From Diogma glabrata (taxonomy: Eukaryota > Arthropoda > Insecta > Diptera > Cylindrotomidae): a DNA stretch of 64,000 bases. The notes under the pieces were generated by a model that saw nothing but the letters and a program-made list of their open reading frames with translations, searched no databases and was not told the DNA's origin. Positions 11,471 through 24,067 of the stretch are shown here, piece after piece. The stretch is taken from positions 231,964,392 through 232,028,391 of the forward strand of contig OY856186.1 in the NCBI GenBank assembly GCA_963693315.1, in the 5' to 3' direction. The stretch's first letter is position 1; every line of letters starts with the position of its first letter. The position numbers and the translations under genes were made by a program.

Positions 11471-11636
11471 TGCTGCTGCCGTAAAAATATGAATTAAAAT
11501 GGCTATACTTTTCTGCCGTCGTGAAAAGATGAAATTAACTTTACTGCAGCCGTACAAAAAAGAAAAAATTGGCGTTATATGTCAAAAAAGTATGACCTTA
11601 ATCTTCTCCCAAGCGGCTGTAAAGTTAAATTTTACA
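11471..11636. repeat. dispersed repeat rich in GCAGTAAAGT motifs, copy 2
   Basis: Contains CTGCTGCCGTAAAAATATGA, AACTTTACTGCAGCCGTA and AGCGGCTGTAAAGTTAAA, matching in inverted orientation the unit at 5846-5996. It lies in the loop of FB1. Confidence 0.5.
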
Positions 11637-12058
11637 TTCGTTTGCCGTCAAAATGCGTTATTTGCGTATTGTATTAAATTGTCATGGCAATAGTTCCAAA
11701 AACAACAATTTTTTGTACTATTCAAAATAGTACATTATATAACAAGGTTGAGAAGTTAACCGAGAACTTAATTATATCCTGAGGCGCGTAACGGAGAGGT
11801 ATATAATGTTTGAGGTCTATATGTTCCTTCTCAACTGAGGTTTATATAGAATCTTTTTAACTACTAACACTATCATATTTGATTTGATTAGATTTTGATA
11901 TTAGTCATTTTCCATTTCATTTTTTAAATATCTTAAAATAACAAGTAGTTTGGAAGTTTGGTTTCATAATAATAAAATGAAACAAGGGAATGCAATTATT
12001 ATTTGTTTGGTTTTTACTTCATTTTAATTAAAAATAAAAAAAAAATGTCTTTATTAAC

Positions 12059-12630
12059 CTAATAGACTAAGAGTCCGCGACGGCCAGACCTTCGTTATTT
12101 TATAAAAGCTGAAAGTTTCTCTGCGCATACCCCCTACTGAGGTAGGAACGATTAGCGACATATGAAGTTTGGATCATGGTAGCTTTGGCAGGGAGCAGGT
12201 AATAAAGGGGCCTTCAAAGTTTCGTGAAAGTATAAAAGGTAAGTTTTTTATATACTCTTCGGGGTAGTATTAGAAGTCACTTCACCCATTGCCAGACACT
12301 TACTATCGTGGTAACCCCCTGCCAGACACCCTTAAACATTATCAATTTGTTAAAGTTTAAGGGTGTCTGGCAGTGGGTTACCACGATAGTAAGTGTCTGG
12401 CAATGGGTGACGTGACTTCTAATTCTATCCCGAAGAATATATAAAAAAATTACCTTTTATACTTTCACGAAACTTTGGAGGCCCCTTTGTCACTTGCTCC
12501 CTGCCAAAGCCACCATGATCCAAACTTCATATGTCACTAATCGTTCCTACCTGAGTAGGGGTATGCGCAGAAAAACTTTCAGCTTTTATAAAATAACGAA
12601 GGTCTGGCCGTTGCGAGCTCTCGGCCTATA
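12059..12630. mobile_element. palindromic MITE, about 280-bp arms
   Basis: From ACGGCCAGACCTTCGTTATT on the left to its complement near 12590-12610 on the right, almost the whole 570 bp is one inverted repeat. Conserved paired blocks include TATGCGCAGA/TCTGCGCATA, CCATGATCCAAACTTCATAT, CTTTCACGAAACTTTG, ACTTACTATCGTGGTAA and GACACCCTTAAAC. The centre lies near 12345 with a loop of roughly a dozen bases. Arms differ by only a few substitutions and indels, so the element is much younger than the FB1 element around it. Confidence 0.85.
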
Positions 12631-14440
12631 AGTAATTTTTGGGGTCCCTTTTTTATAACGAACCCTTTTGGTGAGAGTAAAACGAGTTTTTCACATTATA
12701 TCGATTATCTCGTTGAAACTATAAACGCTATGGACCTGAAATTTGAGGTGCGTATAAAACTAACCTGTCCACATAAGATGACAGATACAAATAAAACTAA
12801 AGTTGTTTTCGTTTGGTTTACATGGTTACGATGTGGGGCCTTTGAGAAAATACATTTTTTTGTAGATTCAAGTAAGGTAATGAAAGGGCTTCATTTCAGT
12901 ATTCCTTAAAAAATTCCCCCTACCGCTACGTTTCGACACTGATTGACAGAAAAATTTGTAAAAATTCACAGCGTTAGGTAGTTTGGTAAATTTTGAAAAT
13001 TACTTCGGTTTTGAAAAAACCTAAGTATCTATTCATGAGCCAAAAGTGAAATTCTTACCCCCACTTTTTTTGGCATTTCTCGACGTTTTAGGACCTACTG
13101 AATCTAAACAGCAAAAAAAATATATGTCTGTCTGCCGGCCGGCCGGCCGTCACAACCGACGAAATATAGAAAACCACTGGAGGGATTTCAAAAAAATAGG
13201 TATACTCAATGGTAAGAGCGGAAATGACAATGTGTTCAATAGCTGTCCCGGAAGTGTGTCTAAAAGTCGTCAAGTGTGTCAAAACAACGAAATTTGCATA
13301 TATTTTGCTTAAAAAACGTTTATTTTAAGTGGTTAGGAGTAAGAACATTGAATTTGGAGAAATCTTGATGGTCGGGATTGGTATGTGAAACCAAAATCTA
13401 GATTATTGCATTATAAGTTTGTCAAAAAAACGTTGTCAAGTGTGTCAAAAGAATGATTTTCAATTTTTTTTACACAATTTTTTGGGAAAAAATAAAATTA
13501 ATTATTTGTATGACATGAAATTTTATTATTATTATTGAGAACTATGGCACTATAAGTTTGTCAAAAAAACGTTGTCAAGTGTGTCAAAACAATGATTTTC
13601 ATTTATTTTTTTACCCAATTTTTTGAAAAAAAAATTTAATTATTTGTTTGACATGACATTACATTAATGAGCATAAAATTGGACATGGAAATTTTTGAAT
13701 TTGTTATAGTTCTTGGAATATTGAAAAATGTTTGTATTTTTGATTTTGTTATAATTTTTGCAATATTTTTGGAATTTTGGAAAAGTTAGAATTTTTGATT
13801 TTATTTAGTTTTAACAATATTTTTGGAATTTTGAAAGAAACATGAATTTTTGATTTTGTAATATTTTCTCGAAACGCTAAATGGAGAGGTTTATGAGTAG
13901 TTTGCTGATTGTATCCTCTTTTCACTAAATTATGTTAATTTATGATCTGTTATAATTTTGCGGCAACGTATTGATATGTTAGTTTTTTAATGAATTGCTA
14001 AACAGAGATAAAAAAACTACTTGTGCTTTAACAAAGAGTTTTAGGATTTTAGGATACATCGCTGCACAAAACTACAAACAATGTCCTCATAAACGTTTTA
14101 TGCCGAAAACTATATCAAAATCCTTAACCGAAACCGAAATCTTGATATCTCGAGCATGAGATTTCAGCCCCTTCATATTTTACTATTGACATTTACGATT
14201 AAACCTTTATTTTGTTATGCGTCTATAGTCTGGCAATATAAAGACATTACAACACAACTTTTTGTCAATTATTTTTGATATTGTGTGCTTTTACATTCAC
14301 GAAACCCTTGGCGAGCGATTTTATTCGCACTTGTCTGACTTTTTTTATTATATTGTTATTGACCTAGGGTGAGAAAAATTACTTCTCATTAGAGCAATTG
14401 AGTAAATAATGACGATATCTCAGGTTAGTTAAAAAATAAA

Positions 14441-15788
14441 ATTACTTCGGTTTTGAAAAACCAAAGTATTGAATTCTCGAGCCAAAAGTGAAATTCTTAT
14501 TCCCCCATTTTTTTTGCATTTCTACCTACTGATTCTAAAAAAGCAAAAAAAAAATGTATGTCTGTCTGCCGGCCGTCAGAACCGACGAAATCTAGAAAAC
14601 CGCTGAGGAGATTTCAAAAATTTTTATTTCTAAAAATGGGTATACTCAATGGTAAGAGCCGAAAGGACGGTGTGTTCGATAGCTGTCCCTGAAGTGTGTC
14701 CAAAAAATCGTCAGGTGTGTCAAAACAAGGAAATTTGCATATTTTTGCTTAAAAAACGTTCATTTTAAGTGAGTACGAGTTTTTTGTATGAAATGAAATT
14801 TAATCGAATATGAAATTGGACATAGAAATTTTTGATTTTGTTATAGTTTTTGGTATATGTATCTTTGGAATTTTGAAAAAAGTTGATAGTTTTGATTCTC
14901 TTATAATTTTTGCGATATTTTTAGAATTTTGGAAAAAGTTTTTTGATATGGAAATATTTCAATTTTTGATTTTGTAATAACTTTTGGAATATTTTTAGAA
15001 TTTTGAAAAAAGTTATTTTGGTCTGAATTTGAATTTTTGGAATATTTTTAGAATTCTGAAAAAGTTCAAATTTTTGATTTTATTATAATTTTTGGAATTT
15101 TGAAAAAAGTTTGTTTTTTGATTTTGTTATAATTTTTGCAATATTTTGAGAATTTTGGAAAAAGTTTGAATTTTTGAAATATTTTTAAAATTTTGAAAAA
15201 TGTTTCAATTTTTTATTTTGTTATAATTTTTGAAATATTTTTAAAATTTTGAAAAAAGTTTGTATTTTTGATTTTTTTATAATTTGTGCAATAATTTAAA
15301 TTTTTTTTTAATTAATTTAAATTTTTGATTTTGTATAATTTATGGAATACATATCTTTAGAATGTTGAAAAAAAGTTAAAATTTTTGATTTTTCTATAAA
15401 TTCAAATAAATTGATTTTTTTATATTTTTTTGGATTTCTAAAAGAAATCTGAATTTTTGATTTTGTAATATTTCTCGAAACGCTAAATGGAGAGGTTTTT
15501 GAGCAGTTTGCTGAGTGTATCATCTTTTCACTAAGTCATATTAATATACGATCTTTTATAATTTTCCGGCAACGAATTGATGTTTCGTGTTAGTTTTGTA
15601 ATAAATTTTTAAACAGAGATAAAATACTTGTACTTTTACAAAAAGTTTTATGTTTAATATATATCGCTGCCGATAACTAAAAACAATGCCCTCATAAAAG
15701 TTTTATACCGAAAACTATATCAAAATCCTTAACTAAAACCGATGTCTTGATATCTTAGAGCTGTGAAATTTCAGCCCCTTCATATTTT
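14441..15788 (+). mobile_element. single foldback arm (inner end left, outer end right)
   Basis: Starts ATTACTTCGGTTTTGAAAAA and ends with ATTTCAGCCCCTTCATATT, the same order of blocks as the right arm of FB1. Its AT-rich subrepeat section (about 14815-15440, TTTTTGATTTTGTTATAA-type units) is expanded. No partner arm faces it, so it is a solo or half element. The short frames inside do not persist between copies. Confidence 0.65.
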
Positions 15789-16624
15789 TCTATTATATTT
15801 CGCAAAGAAAAAATCATAATTTGAATTGGGAGTTTAGGGCGATGATACATGTAAAAGAAATATCTTTCAGACATAAAAAATTTCGCATTTAATTGGTTGA
15901 GGGGCGGTAACATTTTTTAAATTTCAAAAAAATATTTTTGACTGAAAGACAGAAAAAATATCTGAAAGATATAAAAACATAACCTAAAAAGATATTTTTT
16001 GCTTGACAGTTAAAACTGATTAACTAAAAAATTGATTTTTAAAGTAAGTTTTACCAATAATCAATTACAATTAACTTAATTTGATTATTTAATTACAATT
16101 AAAATAATTTGTTTACTTATTTATATAGATTTAGACATTTTCACATTGGACCAAATTTGTATTTTTTTGTTGCGATTATCGCCTAATCTAAATCTACATG
16201 AATTTAGCGGACGAATGTTTCCGGAGGCGCTAGCCGAGTCTGTAATATGAAGATGTGTCTGCTAAAGCCATTTGCGTACGTGTTGCATACAACGTTTTTT
16301 AGTATTAGCTCTTAGGATTTTTTTTCTAATTTACCTAAAAATTTGAGTTTTGATCAAAACTTTTCAAAGCAATTGTGATAATAATTTGAAAATAATTATA
16401 ATATAAAATGAAAACAAATTTTGAATCCTCTAAAGTGTTGTCATAACAACTTTAAGTACTAGGCTGCTAAAATATAATTTTGCGGACTCTAAACAGTTCT
16501 AAAAGTAATCATTTTTCGGTTCTAAAAGTAATCATTTAATACTAAAAATATAATTTAAATGTTGAATATTTTAAAATTTTATTAAATAATAGAAAGCTTG
16601 GAGAAAAAAATTGAATGTTTTACT
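15789..16624. other. AT-rich spacer with a degraded MITE family A copy
   Basis: Around 16190-16310 the core GGCGCTAGCCGAG plus end-like GCGTACGTGTTGCAT resembles MITE family A. The remainder shows nothing recognisable. Confidence 0.4.
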
Positions 16625-16855
16625 CGGACTAAAATGCCGTAGGCTGTCACAACCTACGAAAACAAGAAAACAACTGGAGCGATTTCACAAAATTTACTTT
16701 TCTAAAAATAGGTTATGTTAATGGCAAGAGCTAAAAGGACGATGGGTTCGATAACTGTACCGGAAGTGTGTCAAAAATTATTAAGTGTGTCAAAATAGCA
16801 AATTTTCATATTATTGACTTAAGAAATGTTTATTTTCAGTGAGTTAATGATATAA
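16625..16855 (+). mobile_element. truncated foldback arm fragment
   Basis: Contains the arm block with ACTGTACCGGAAGTGTGTCA and the following GTGTGTCAAAATAGCAAATT. Inner and outer ends are missing. Confidence 0.55.
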
Positions 16856-16904
16856 TTTTGTTATATTCCCCTCCCCCCTAACCGATAATTTTTCAGAATT
16901 GTTT

Positions 16905-17050
16905 TTTAAAGTTAGACATTATTTAGTGTTAACCATAAGAAATTATAGATTAACATCTCTGAATGTCGTAAGATACGATGCTAACTAGGGCTCTAAGGTT
17001 ACTCACTATTGATCAATTCTCTTTGAGGATTTTTTGAACGCTATTTTTAC
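16905..17050. repeat. second copy of the 7180-7345 dispersed repeat
   Basis: Shares AAGTTAGACATT, ATTATAGATTAACATCTCTGA and AAGATACGATGC...ACTAGGG with the copy near 7180-7345. It sits immediately left of a foldback arm. Confidence 0.5.
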
Positions 17051-17051
17051 A

Positions 17052-17548
17052 ATTACTTCGGTCTGAAAGACCTAAGTATTACATTCATGAGCTCAAAGTG
17101 AAATTCTTACCTCCACTTTCTTTGACATTTCTCGACGTTTTAGGACCTCCTGATTCTAAAAAAGGAAAAAAAAATATATGTCTGTCTGCCGGCCGTCATT
17201 ATGTACAATGCAGGGAAAACCGCTGGAGGGATTTCAAAAATTTTTTTTTCTAAAAATAGCTATACACAGGTCTGAAAGGACGCTGTGTTCAATAACTGTA
17301 CCGGAAGTGTGTCAAAAAAATCATTATGTGTGTCAAAAATAGCAAATTTTCATATTTTTGGCTTAAAAAACGTTCATTTTAAGTGATTACGAGTAGGAAC
17401 ATTAAATTTGGAGAAATCTTGATGGTAGGGATTGGTATGTGAGATCAAAAACTAGATTATTGCATTATAAGTTTGTCAAAAAAATGTTGTCAAGTGTGTC
17501 AAAAGAAAGATTTTTATTTATTTTTTTACCTAATTTTTTGGAAAAAAA
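17052..17548 (+). mobile_element. truncated foldback arm abutting FB2
   Basis: Begins with the inner end ATTACTTCGGTCTGAAAGAC. It continues through the CTGCCGGCC tract and the GGAAGTGTGTCA block and stops in the run GGAAAAAAAA where FB2 starts. The remainder of the arm is not found on the far side of FB2. Confidence 0.65.
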
Positions 17549-20500
17549 ATATGGAGGGGCTGAAATCTCACAGCTCTGAGATATCAAGACTACGGTCTGG
17601 GTTAAGGATTTTGATATAGTTTTACTCATAAAACTTTTATGAGGACATGGTTTGTAGTTTTGGGCAGCGATGTACATCAAACATAACTCTTTGTTAAAGT
17701 ACAAGTATTTTTTATTTCTGTTTAAAAATTTATTACAAAGCTAACACGAAACATCAATACGTTGCCGGAAAATTATAATCAAAATTCCAAAAATATTGTT
17801 AAATAAAATAAAATCAAACTTTTTCAAAATTCCAAAAATATTCCAAAAATTAGAATAAAATCAAATATTTAAATATTTTCTAAATATGTACCAATAATAT
17901 TTCAAAAGTTCTTAAAAATTCAAACTTTTTCCAAAATTCTAAAAATATTTCAAAAATTATTAAAAAATCAAAAATTGAAACTTTTTTCAAAATTCCAAAA
18001 ATTATAATAATATCAAAAATTAAAAATTTTTCAAAATTCTAAAAATATTTCAAAAATTCTTACAAAATCAAAAATTAAAACTTTTGCCGAAATTCTAAAA
18101 ATATTGCAAAAATTATTACAAAATCAAAAATACAAACTTTTTCAAAATTCCAAAAATATTTCAAAAACTATAACAAATTCAAAAATTTGCATGTCCAATT
18201 TCATTTTAAATTACATTTACGTCATAAAAACAGCTTCATTTTTTTTCCAAAAAAATTGGCTAAAAAATTAAATGAAATCATTTTTTGACACACTTGACAT
18301 TATTTTTTGACAAACTTATAATGCCATAATTCTCTATAATAATAATAAAATATCATGTCATACGAACTATTAATTTTATTTTTTTCTAAAAAAATTGGGT
18401 AAAAAATAAATAAAAACCTTTCTTTTGACACACTTGACAACATTTTTTGACAAACTTATAATGCCATAATTCTATATAATAATAATAAAATTTCATTTCA
18501 AACAAACACTTTTATTTTTTTTTGCAAAAAATTAGGTAAAAAACTAACTAAAAATCTTTTGACACACTTGACAACATTTTTTTGACAAACTTATAATGCC
18601 ATAATTCTCAATAATAATAATTAAATTTGATTTCAAACACACAATTTTATTTTTTCCAAAAAATTGGGTAAAAAAATAAATAAAAATCTTTCTTTTGACA
18701 CACTTGACAACACTTTTTTGACAAACTTATAATGCCATAATTCTCAATAATAATAATAAAACTTCATTTCAAACAAACAATTAATTTTATTTTTTTTCCA
18801 AAAAATGGTGTAAAAAAATAAATAAAAATCTTTCTTTTGACACACTTGACAACATTTTTTTGACAAACTTATAATGCAATAATCTAGTTTTTGATCTCAC
18901 ATACCAATCCCGACCATCAAGATTTCTCCAAATTTAATGTTCCTACTCGTAATCACTTAAAATGAACGTTTTTTAAGCCAAAAATATGAAAATTTGCTAT
19001 TTTTGACACACATAATGATTTTTTTGACACACTTCCGGTACAGTTATCGAACACAGCGTCCTTTCGGACCTGTCCCTTAAGTATACCTAATTTTAGAAAA
19101 AAAAATTTTTGAAATCCCTCCAGCGGTTTTCCCTGCAGCGTAGGTAATGACGGACGGCCGGCCGGCCGGCAGACAGACATACATTTTTTTTTTGCTTTTT
19201 TAGAATCAGGAGGTCCTAAAACGTTGAGAAATGTCAAAAAAGTGGGGGTAAGAATTTCACTTTGAGCTCATGAATGTAATCTTAGGTCTTTCAGACCGAA
19301 GTAATAAAATTAATTGTTTGCTGGAAATGAATTACTTCGGTGTGAAAGACCTAAGTATTACATTCATGAGCTCAAAGTGAAATTCTTACCCCCACTTTTT
19401 TTTACATTTCTCGACGTTTTAGGACCTCCTGATTCTAAAAAAGCAAAAAAAAAATGTATGTCTGTCCGTCCGGCCGCCGTCATTACCTACGCTGCAGGGA
19501 AAACCGCTGGAGGGATTTCAAAAATTTTTTTTTCTAAAATTAGGTATACTTAAGGGACAGGTCCGAAAAGACGCTGTGTTCGATAACTGTACCGGAAGTG
19601 TGTCAAAAAAATCATTATGTGTGTCAAAAATAGCAAATTTTCATATTTTTGGCTTAAAAAACGTTCATTTTAAGTGATTACGAGTAGGAACATTAAATTT
19701 GGAGAAATCTTGATGGTAGGGATTGGTATGTGAGATCAAAAACTAGATTATTGCATTATAAGTTTGTCAAAAAAATGTTGTCAAGTGTGTCAAAAGAAAG
19801 ATTTTTATTTATTTTTTTACCCAATTTTTTGGAAAAAAATAAAATGAATTATTTGTTTGAATGTAATTTTATTATTATTATTGAGAATTATGGCATTATA
19901 AGGTTGTCAAAAAAATGTTGTCAAGTGTGTCAAAATAAAGATTTTTATTTATTTTTTACCCAATTTTTGGAAAAAAATAAAATGAATTATTTGTTTGAAT
20001 GAAATTTTATTATTATTATTGAGAATTATGGCATTATAAGTTTGTCAAAAAAATGTTGTCAAGTCAAAATAAAGATTTTTATTTATTTTTTTTCCCAATT
20101 TTTGGGAAAAAATAAAATTATTTGAAATGAAATTTTATTATTATTATTGAGAATTATGGCATTATGAGTTTGTCAAAAAAATAATGTCAAGTGTGTCAAA
20201 AAATAATTTCATTTATTTTTTTAGCCATTTATTTTTTGGAAAAAAACGTAGCTGTTTTTATGACGTATATGTAATTGAAAATGAAATTGGACATGAAAAT
20301 TTTTGAATTTGTTTTAGATTTTTAAATATTTTTGGAATTTTGAAAAAAGTTTGTATTTTTGATTTTGTAATAATATTTTTGCAATATTTTTAGAATTTTG
20401 AAAAAAGTTTTAAGTTTTGATTTTGTAAGAATTTTTGGAATATTTTTAGGATTCTGAAAAATTTTTAATTTTTCATTTTATTATAATTTTTAGAATTTTG

Positions 20501-21577
20501 AAAAAATTTTCAATTTTTGATTTTTTAATAATTTTTGCAATATTTTTAGAATATTGGAAAAAGTTTGAATTTTTAAGAATTTTTGAAATATTGGAATTTA
20601 GAAAAAATTAAAATATTTGATTTTATTCTAATTTTTGGAATATTTTTGGAATTTTGAAAAAGTTTGATTTTAACAATATTTTTGGTATTTTAATTATAAT
20701 TTTCCAGCCACGTATTGATGTTTCGTGTTAGTTTTGTAATAAATTTCTAAACAGAGATAAAAAAATACTTGTACTTTAACAAAGAGTTATGTTTGATATA
20801 CATCGCTGCCTAAAACTAAAAACCATGTCCTCATAAAAGTTTTTTGCCGAAAACTATATCAAAATCCTTAACCTAGACCGAAGTCTTGATATTTTTATTA
20901 TTATTATTGAGAATTATGGCATTATAAGTTTGTCAAAAAAATGTTGTCAAGTGTGTCAAAAAATGATTTCATTTATTTTTTAGCCAATTTTTTGGAAAAA
21001 AAAAATGTAGCTGTTTTTATGAGTAATTGAAAATGAAATTGGACACGGAAATTTTTGAATTTGTTATAGTTTTTAAAATATTTTTGGAATTTTGAAAAAG
21101 TTTGTATTTTTGATTTTGTAATAATTTTTAGAATATCGGGAAAAATTTTAATTTTTTGATTTTGTAATAATTTTTGCAATATTTATAGAATTTTGGAAAA
21201 GTTTGAATTTTTAAGAATTTTTGGAATATTATCGGAATTTAGAAAAAGTTTAAATATTTGATTTCATTCTAATTTTTGAAAGATTTTTGGAATTTTGAAA
21301 AAGTTAGATTTTATTTAATTTAACAATATTTTTGAAATTTTGATTATAATTTTCCGGCAACGTATTGATGTTTCGTGTGAGTTTTGTAATAAATTTCTAA
21401 ACAGAGATAAAAAATACTTGTACTTTAACAAAGAGTTATGTTTGATATACATCGCTGCCCAAAACTAAAAACCATGTCCTCGTGAAAGTTTTTAGCCGAA
21501 AACTATATCAAAATCCTTTACCCAGACCGAAGTCTTGATATCTCAGGGCTGTGAGATTTCAGCCCCTCCATATTTTT
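17549..21577. mobile_element. foldback-like element FB2, nearly loopless
   Basis: The left arm (17549-19305) starts TATGGAGGGGCTGAAATCTC and the right end finishes GAGATTTCAGCCCCTCCATA. The arms meet at CAGACCGAAGTAAT / ATTACTTCGGTGTGAAAG with only 25 bp between (19306-19330). The right side is longer because the outer half of its arm is present twice: about 20110-20893, then again 20893-21577, each ending in a GTCTTGATAT block. Units with GTCAAGTGTGTCAAAA plus GAGAATTATGGCATTATAAG repeat several times in each arm. No coding sequence was supported. Confidence 0.72.
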
Positions 21578-21639
21578 GTGGATTACAATTATAAAGGAAG
21601 ACCCACGTCAGTAAGGCATTACAGAGATGCTAAATTCTG

Positions 21640-22080
21640 TTAAACAATTTCTTTGAAAAACTACATCTTGTCACTCGAACCTTAAAAAGGTGGGCTGCTA
21701 TTGATGCTCTGTTCAGGTAAAATTTACATGATCTAGGCAGACACACGCGTTTGTCCATAGTGTATTTGTGTACCTTCAAATCAGCAACGTACAACGAATC
21801 AAGCTCATTAGTAAGATTTGAATTTCTGAGCAGCAATGAATGTCTCACCAAGGTTGTTAACCGACTGTTCCAGATATGTGTGACAAAGAATTGTCTTTCA
21901 TTAAGTATTTTTGATGACTTAAGAAGCTCATAATATTAAAATTAATGAACTTCTCAAATATTTTAGCAACAACCGACAAGATTGATATGGGTTTGTAATT
22001 TGTTGAATTCGTGTTAGCAACTTTTTTGGAATTGGCTGTATGCTGGACATTTTTTAAAGAGCATTTATTTTAAATTTTAT
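21640..22080 (-). pseudogene. LINE reverse transcriptase remnant
   Basis: On the minus strand, about 22060-21900 reads SKKVANTNSTNYKPISIL then SVVAKIFEKFIN and FLSHQKYL. This is the NYRPISLLSVVAKIFEK block that opens the reverse transcriptase domain of Jockey/CR1-type LINEs. Downstream the frame shifts and stops repeatedly. No motif A-C can be read, so only a short dead piece remains. Confidence 0.6.
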
Positions 22081-22735
22081 TGCTTCTTCACATTTATCCG
22101 AAACCTAAAGATTAGCCTTCAGAACCATCTATTGGAATAAACCTGCGCATACCTACGTGTATTATTTCTGAAAAATTAGCAGCAGAAATGTTTGAATTAA
22201 ACATATATTGTGTAAGCCCCATATATTTCTAAGCCCCTGTCAATCTGCAACCTAAACAAGACTAGGATTATATTGAAACTGTTTGGGAACTTGTAAATTT
22301 AAATGAATGGAAATCAAATTATGGTCTGGGGGGTTCTGATACTTTAAATTGTACCAACGAAAGATCATTTATCAAAATCAAATAAAGCAATTTACTAATT
22401 TGACCAGAAAAGTCAGGAGACCTGATAGGTTTGTTTGGCCATTATATCCGAGTGAAAATAAATGTAAAAATAAAATAATAATATAATAATAATATAGCAT
22501 AAATTTTGTTTGACTAAAATATTTTAGTTTCAATAAATTCGATCCCTTCTCAATAATGAAACCCCAACAAAAATATTTGTTTTTCCATCCGAATTGGCCC
22601 TTAGAAACAATCAAAGATTATTTAATATTTGGTTCCATAAAAAAATCCCTTTACGATTTAAGTCCTAATATTTATACAACTCAATAGTATATTAAACTAG
22701 ATAAACGAAAACGAAAAAAAAAACAGAAATTTGCT
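22081..22735. other. AT-rich spacer, no feature seen
   Basis: No gene, terminal repeat or tandem array was recognised. Confidence 0.35.
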
Positions 22736-23262
22736 GCAAAACTTTCTATCATATCCATTTCTGACAAACATTTTTACAGTGCCATTAATTCTTTAAAGTC
22801 TGATACCAACTCTTTTTTTCCTATTATTGACGGTGATTTAATCGTCACTGACCCAGCGAGAAAAATCACATTGTTCGCGGAACGCTTTGCTGTGATCTCG
22901 ACTGTTTTAGAAACTCCCAAAGAAAAGCCAAATCCAGTCTTCAGGAGTTAATATGAAAGATCTTTATTTCAAACCCAAAATTGTCAAAAAAATTCTTAAG
23001 GGGGTTAACTACCAGCAAAGTCTCCGGTCTGAACATCATTCCTCCTATTATTCTAACAACATTTTCAAATGAACTTGCACCTTCTCTTACAAAAATTTTC
23101 GACAAATCCTACAGATCATATATTTTTCTTTCGGGCTGGAAGTTAGCCAATGTCCAGCCCATCCCCAAAACGAAACAAAATGTGATATTTCAAATTATAG
23201 ACCGCAATACCCTTGTTCTCAGTTCTATCTAAAATATGTGAGCATTATATTAATACACAGCA
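22736..23262 (+). pseudogene. 5'-truncated, decayed copy of the 52.7-56.3 kb LINE family
   Basis: The sequence matches, in the opposite orientation, the linker and early RT region of the LINE ORF at 53856-55277. Shared features are the SDKxFYSAINSL region, PIIDGDLIV.DPARK, FAERFA..STVLETPKE, then PPIILTTFSNELAPSLTKIF and GWKLANVQPIPK. Small frameshifts and stops are scattered through it. It ends near the YEHYINT position. It is an older, dead relative of the better preserved copy. Confidence 0.75.
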
Positions 23263-24067
23263 GTAATGCCAGATCGGGTGATTTTTTTTCCGTTTATGGG
23301 ATATTTCATTTAAAACAGGAAAGCGGACAAAAACTTGGCAAGTGCGGGCTTTTTCACAATTAATTGTAGAAACGTTTTAAATTTCAAACTTATTCAAAAT
23401 GATCGCAACAACTATTTTTTTACTATGCTTCCAGAAAGATGTTGATTACTCAATAATTTTGTTTAAATGGATCAAAATCGATGAAATTTCAGCCTTCAGA
23501 TGTTGATGTTCTGATTTTTCTTAGGGAAATTGAAACAAACGTTTCGAAAATCCCAAAAGCAATAACATATTTCTGAGTTTCAGGAATATTTTCACACTAC
23601 GACATGAAAAATAAAATCAGCTACAACTACAAGATGGTTTCTCTCTATGCATCGATGCATTTTGAACATATTAAAAAATTGAGATGTTTTGTATCATTAT
23701 TTCGATTAAATACGTATCGAAAAAGAGGTATTGCAATTTTTAAATTTTTTGCATACCTCGAAATCAAGGCATATTTACTTCTTTCGCAATTTTGATAGAT
23801 TTAATGCTCTATTTCATAGAAATACTATCTTATTCTACAAGGCGTATGAAGAATCGAAACAAATATTGTTATAGTGGTGGTTTTTGAAGTTTTTTCCAAA
23901 TAAACAAGTGGATTTATGTATATGTATATTTTTTTTAATTGAAAGCTTGATGGGAAATTTTTCCTTAAAGAAACGGTAAAAATCGGGAATTTTTTATTAA
24001 AAAAAATTTGTTGGACCCCCCTTTAAAATTTTTTCTGTTTGCGCCCCTGTCGTTATCATTGGTATGT
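23263..24067. other. AT-rich spacer, no feature seen
   Basis: A short frame at 23604-23795 has no recognisable content. Nothing else was seen. Confidence 0.35.

Larger units (their letters stand above)
9701..14180. mobile_element. foldback-like element FB1
   Basis: The outer ends are inverted copies: AATATGAAGGGGCTG on the left and CAGCCCCTTCATATT on the right. The left arm (9701-11320) and right arm (12998-14180) are long inverted copies of each other, with indels. From outside in, each arm carries a GATATC-containing end block, a CATTGTTTTTAG...GCGATGTA block, and several AT-rich subrepeats of the type CAAAAATTATAACAAAATC. Then come repeated units with GACACACTTGACAAC plus CTTATAATGCCATAAT, a CCGGCCGGCCG tract, and an inner end TCTTTCAGACCGAAGTAAT. 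Internal tandem subrepeats in inverted arms resemble Drosophila Foldback elements. The loop (11321-12997) holds a palindromic MITE and other repeats. No transposase was seen. Confidence 0.7.

Noticed and set aside
13046..13312. Conserved-looking short protein (KFLPPLF...FLDVLGP..SK) in several foldback arms
   Set aside because: The same peptide appears wherever an arm is read in that direction. It is broken differently in each arm, lacks a consistent start or end, and follows from repeated DNA rather than from coding constraint.
13380..20220. Regularly repeated GTCAAGTGTGTCAAAA units resembling a repeat-spacer array
   Set aside because: The units are parts of foldback arm subrepeats, they vary in length, and the intervals are themselves repeats. 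The sequence is eukaryotic, so CRISPR is not an explanation.
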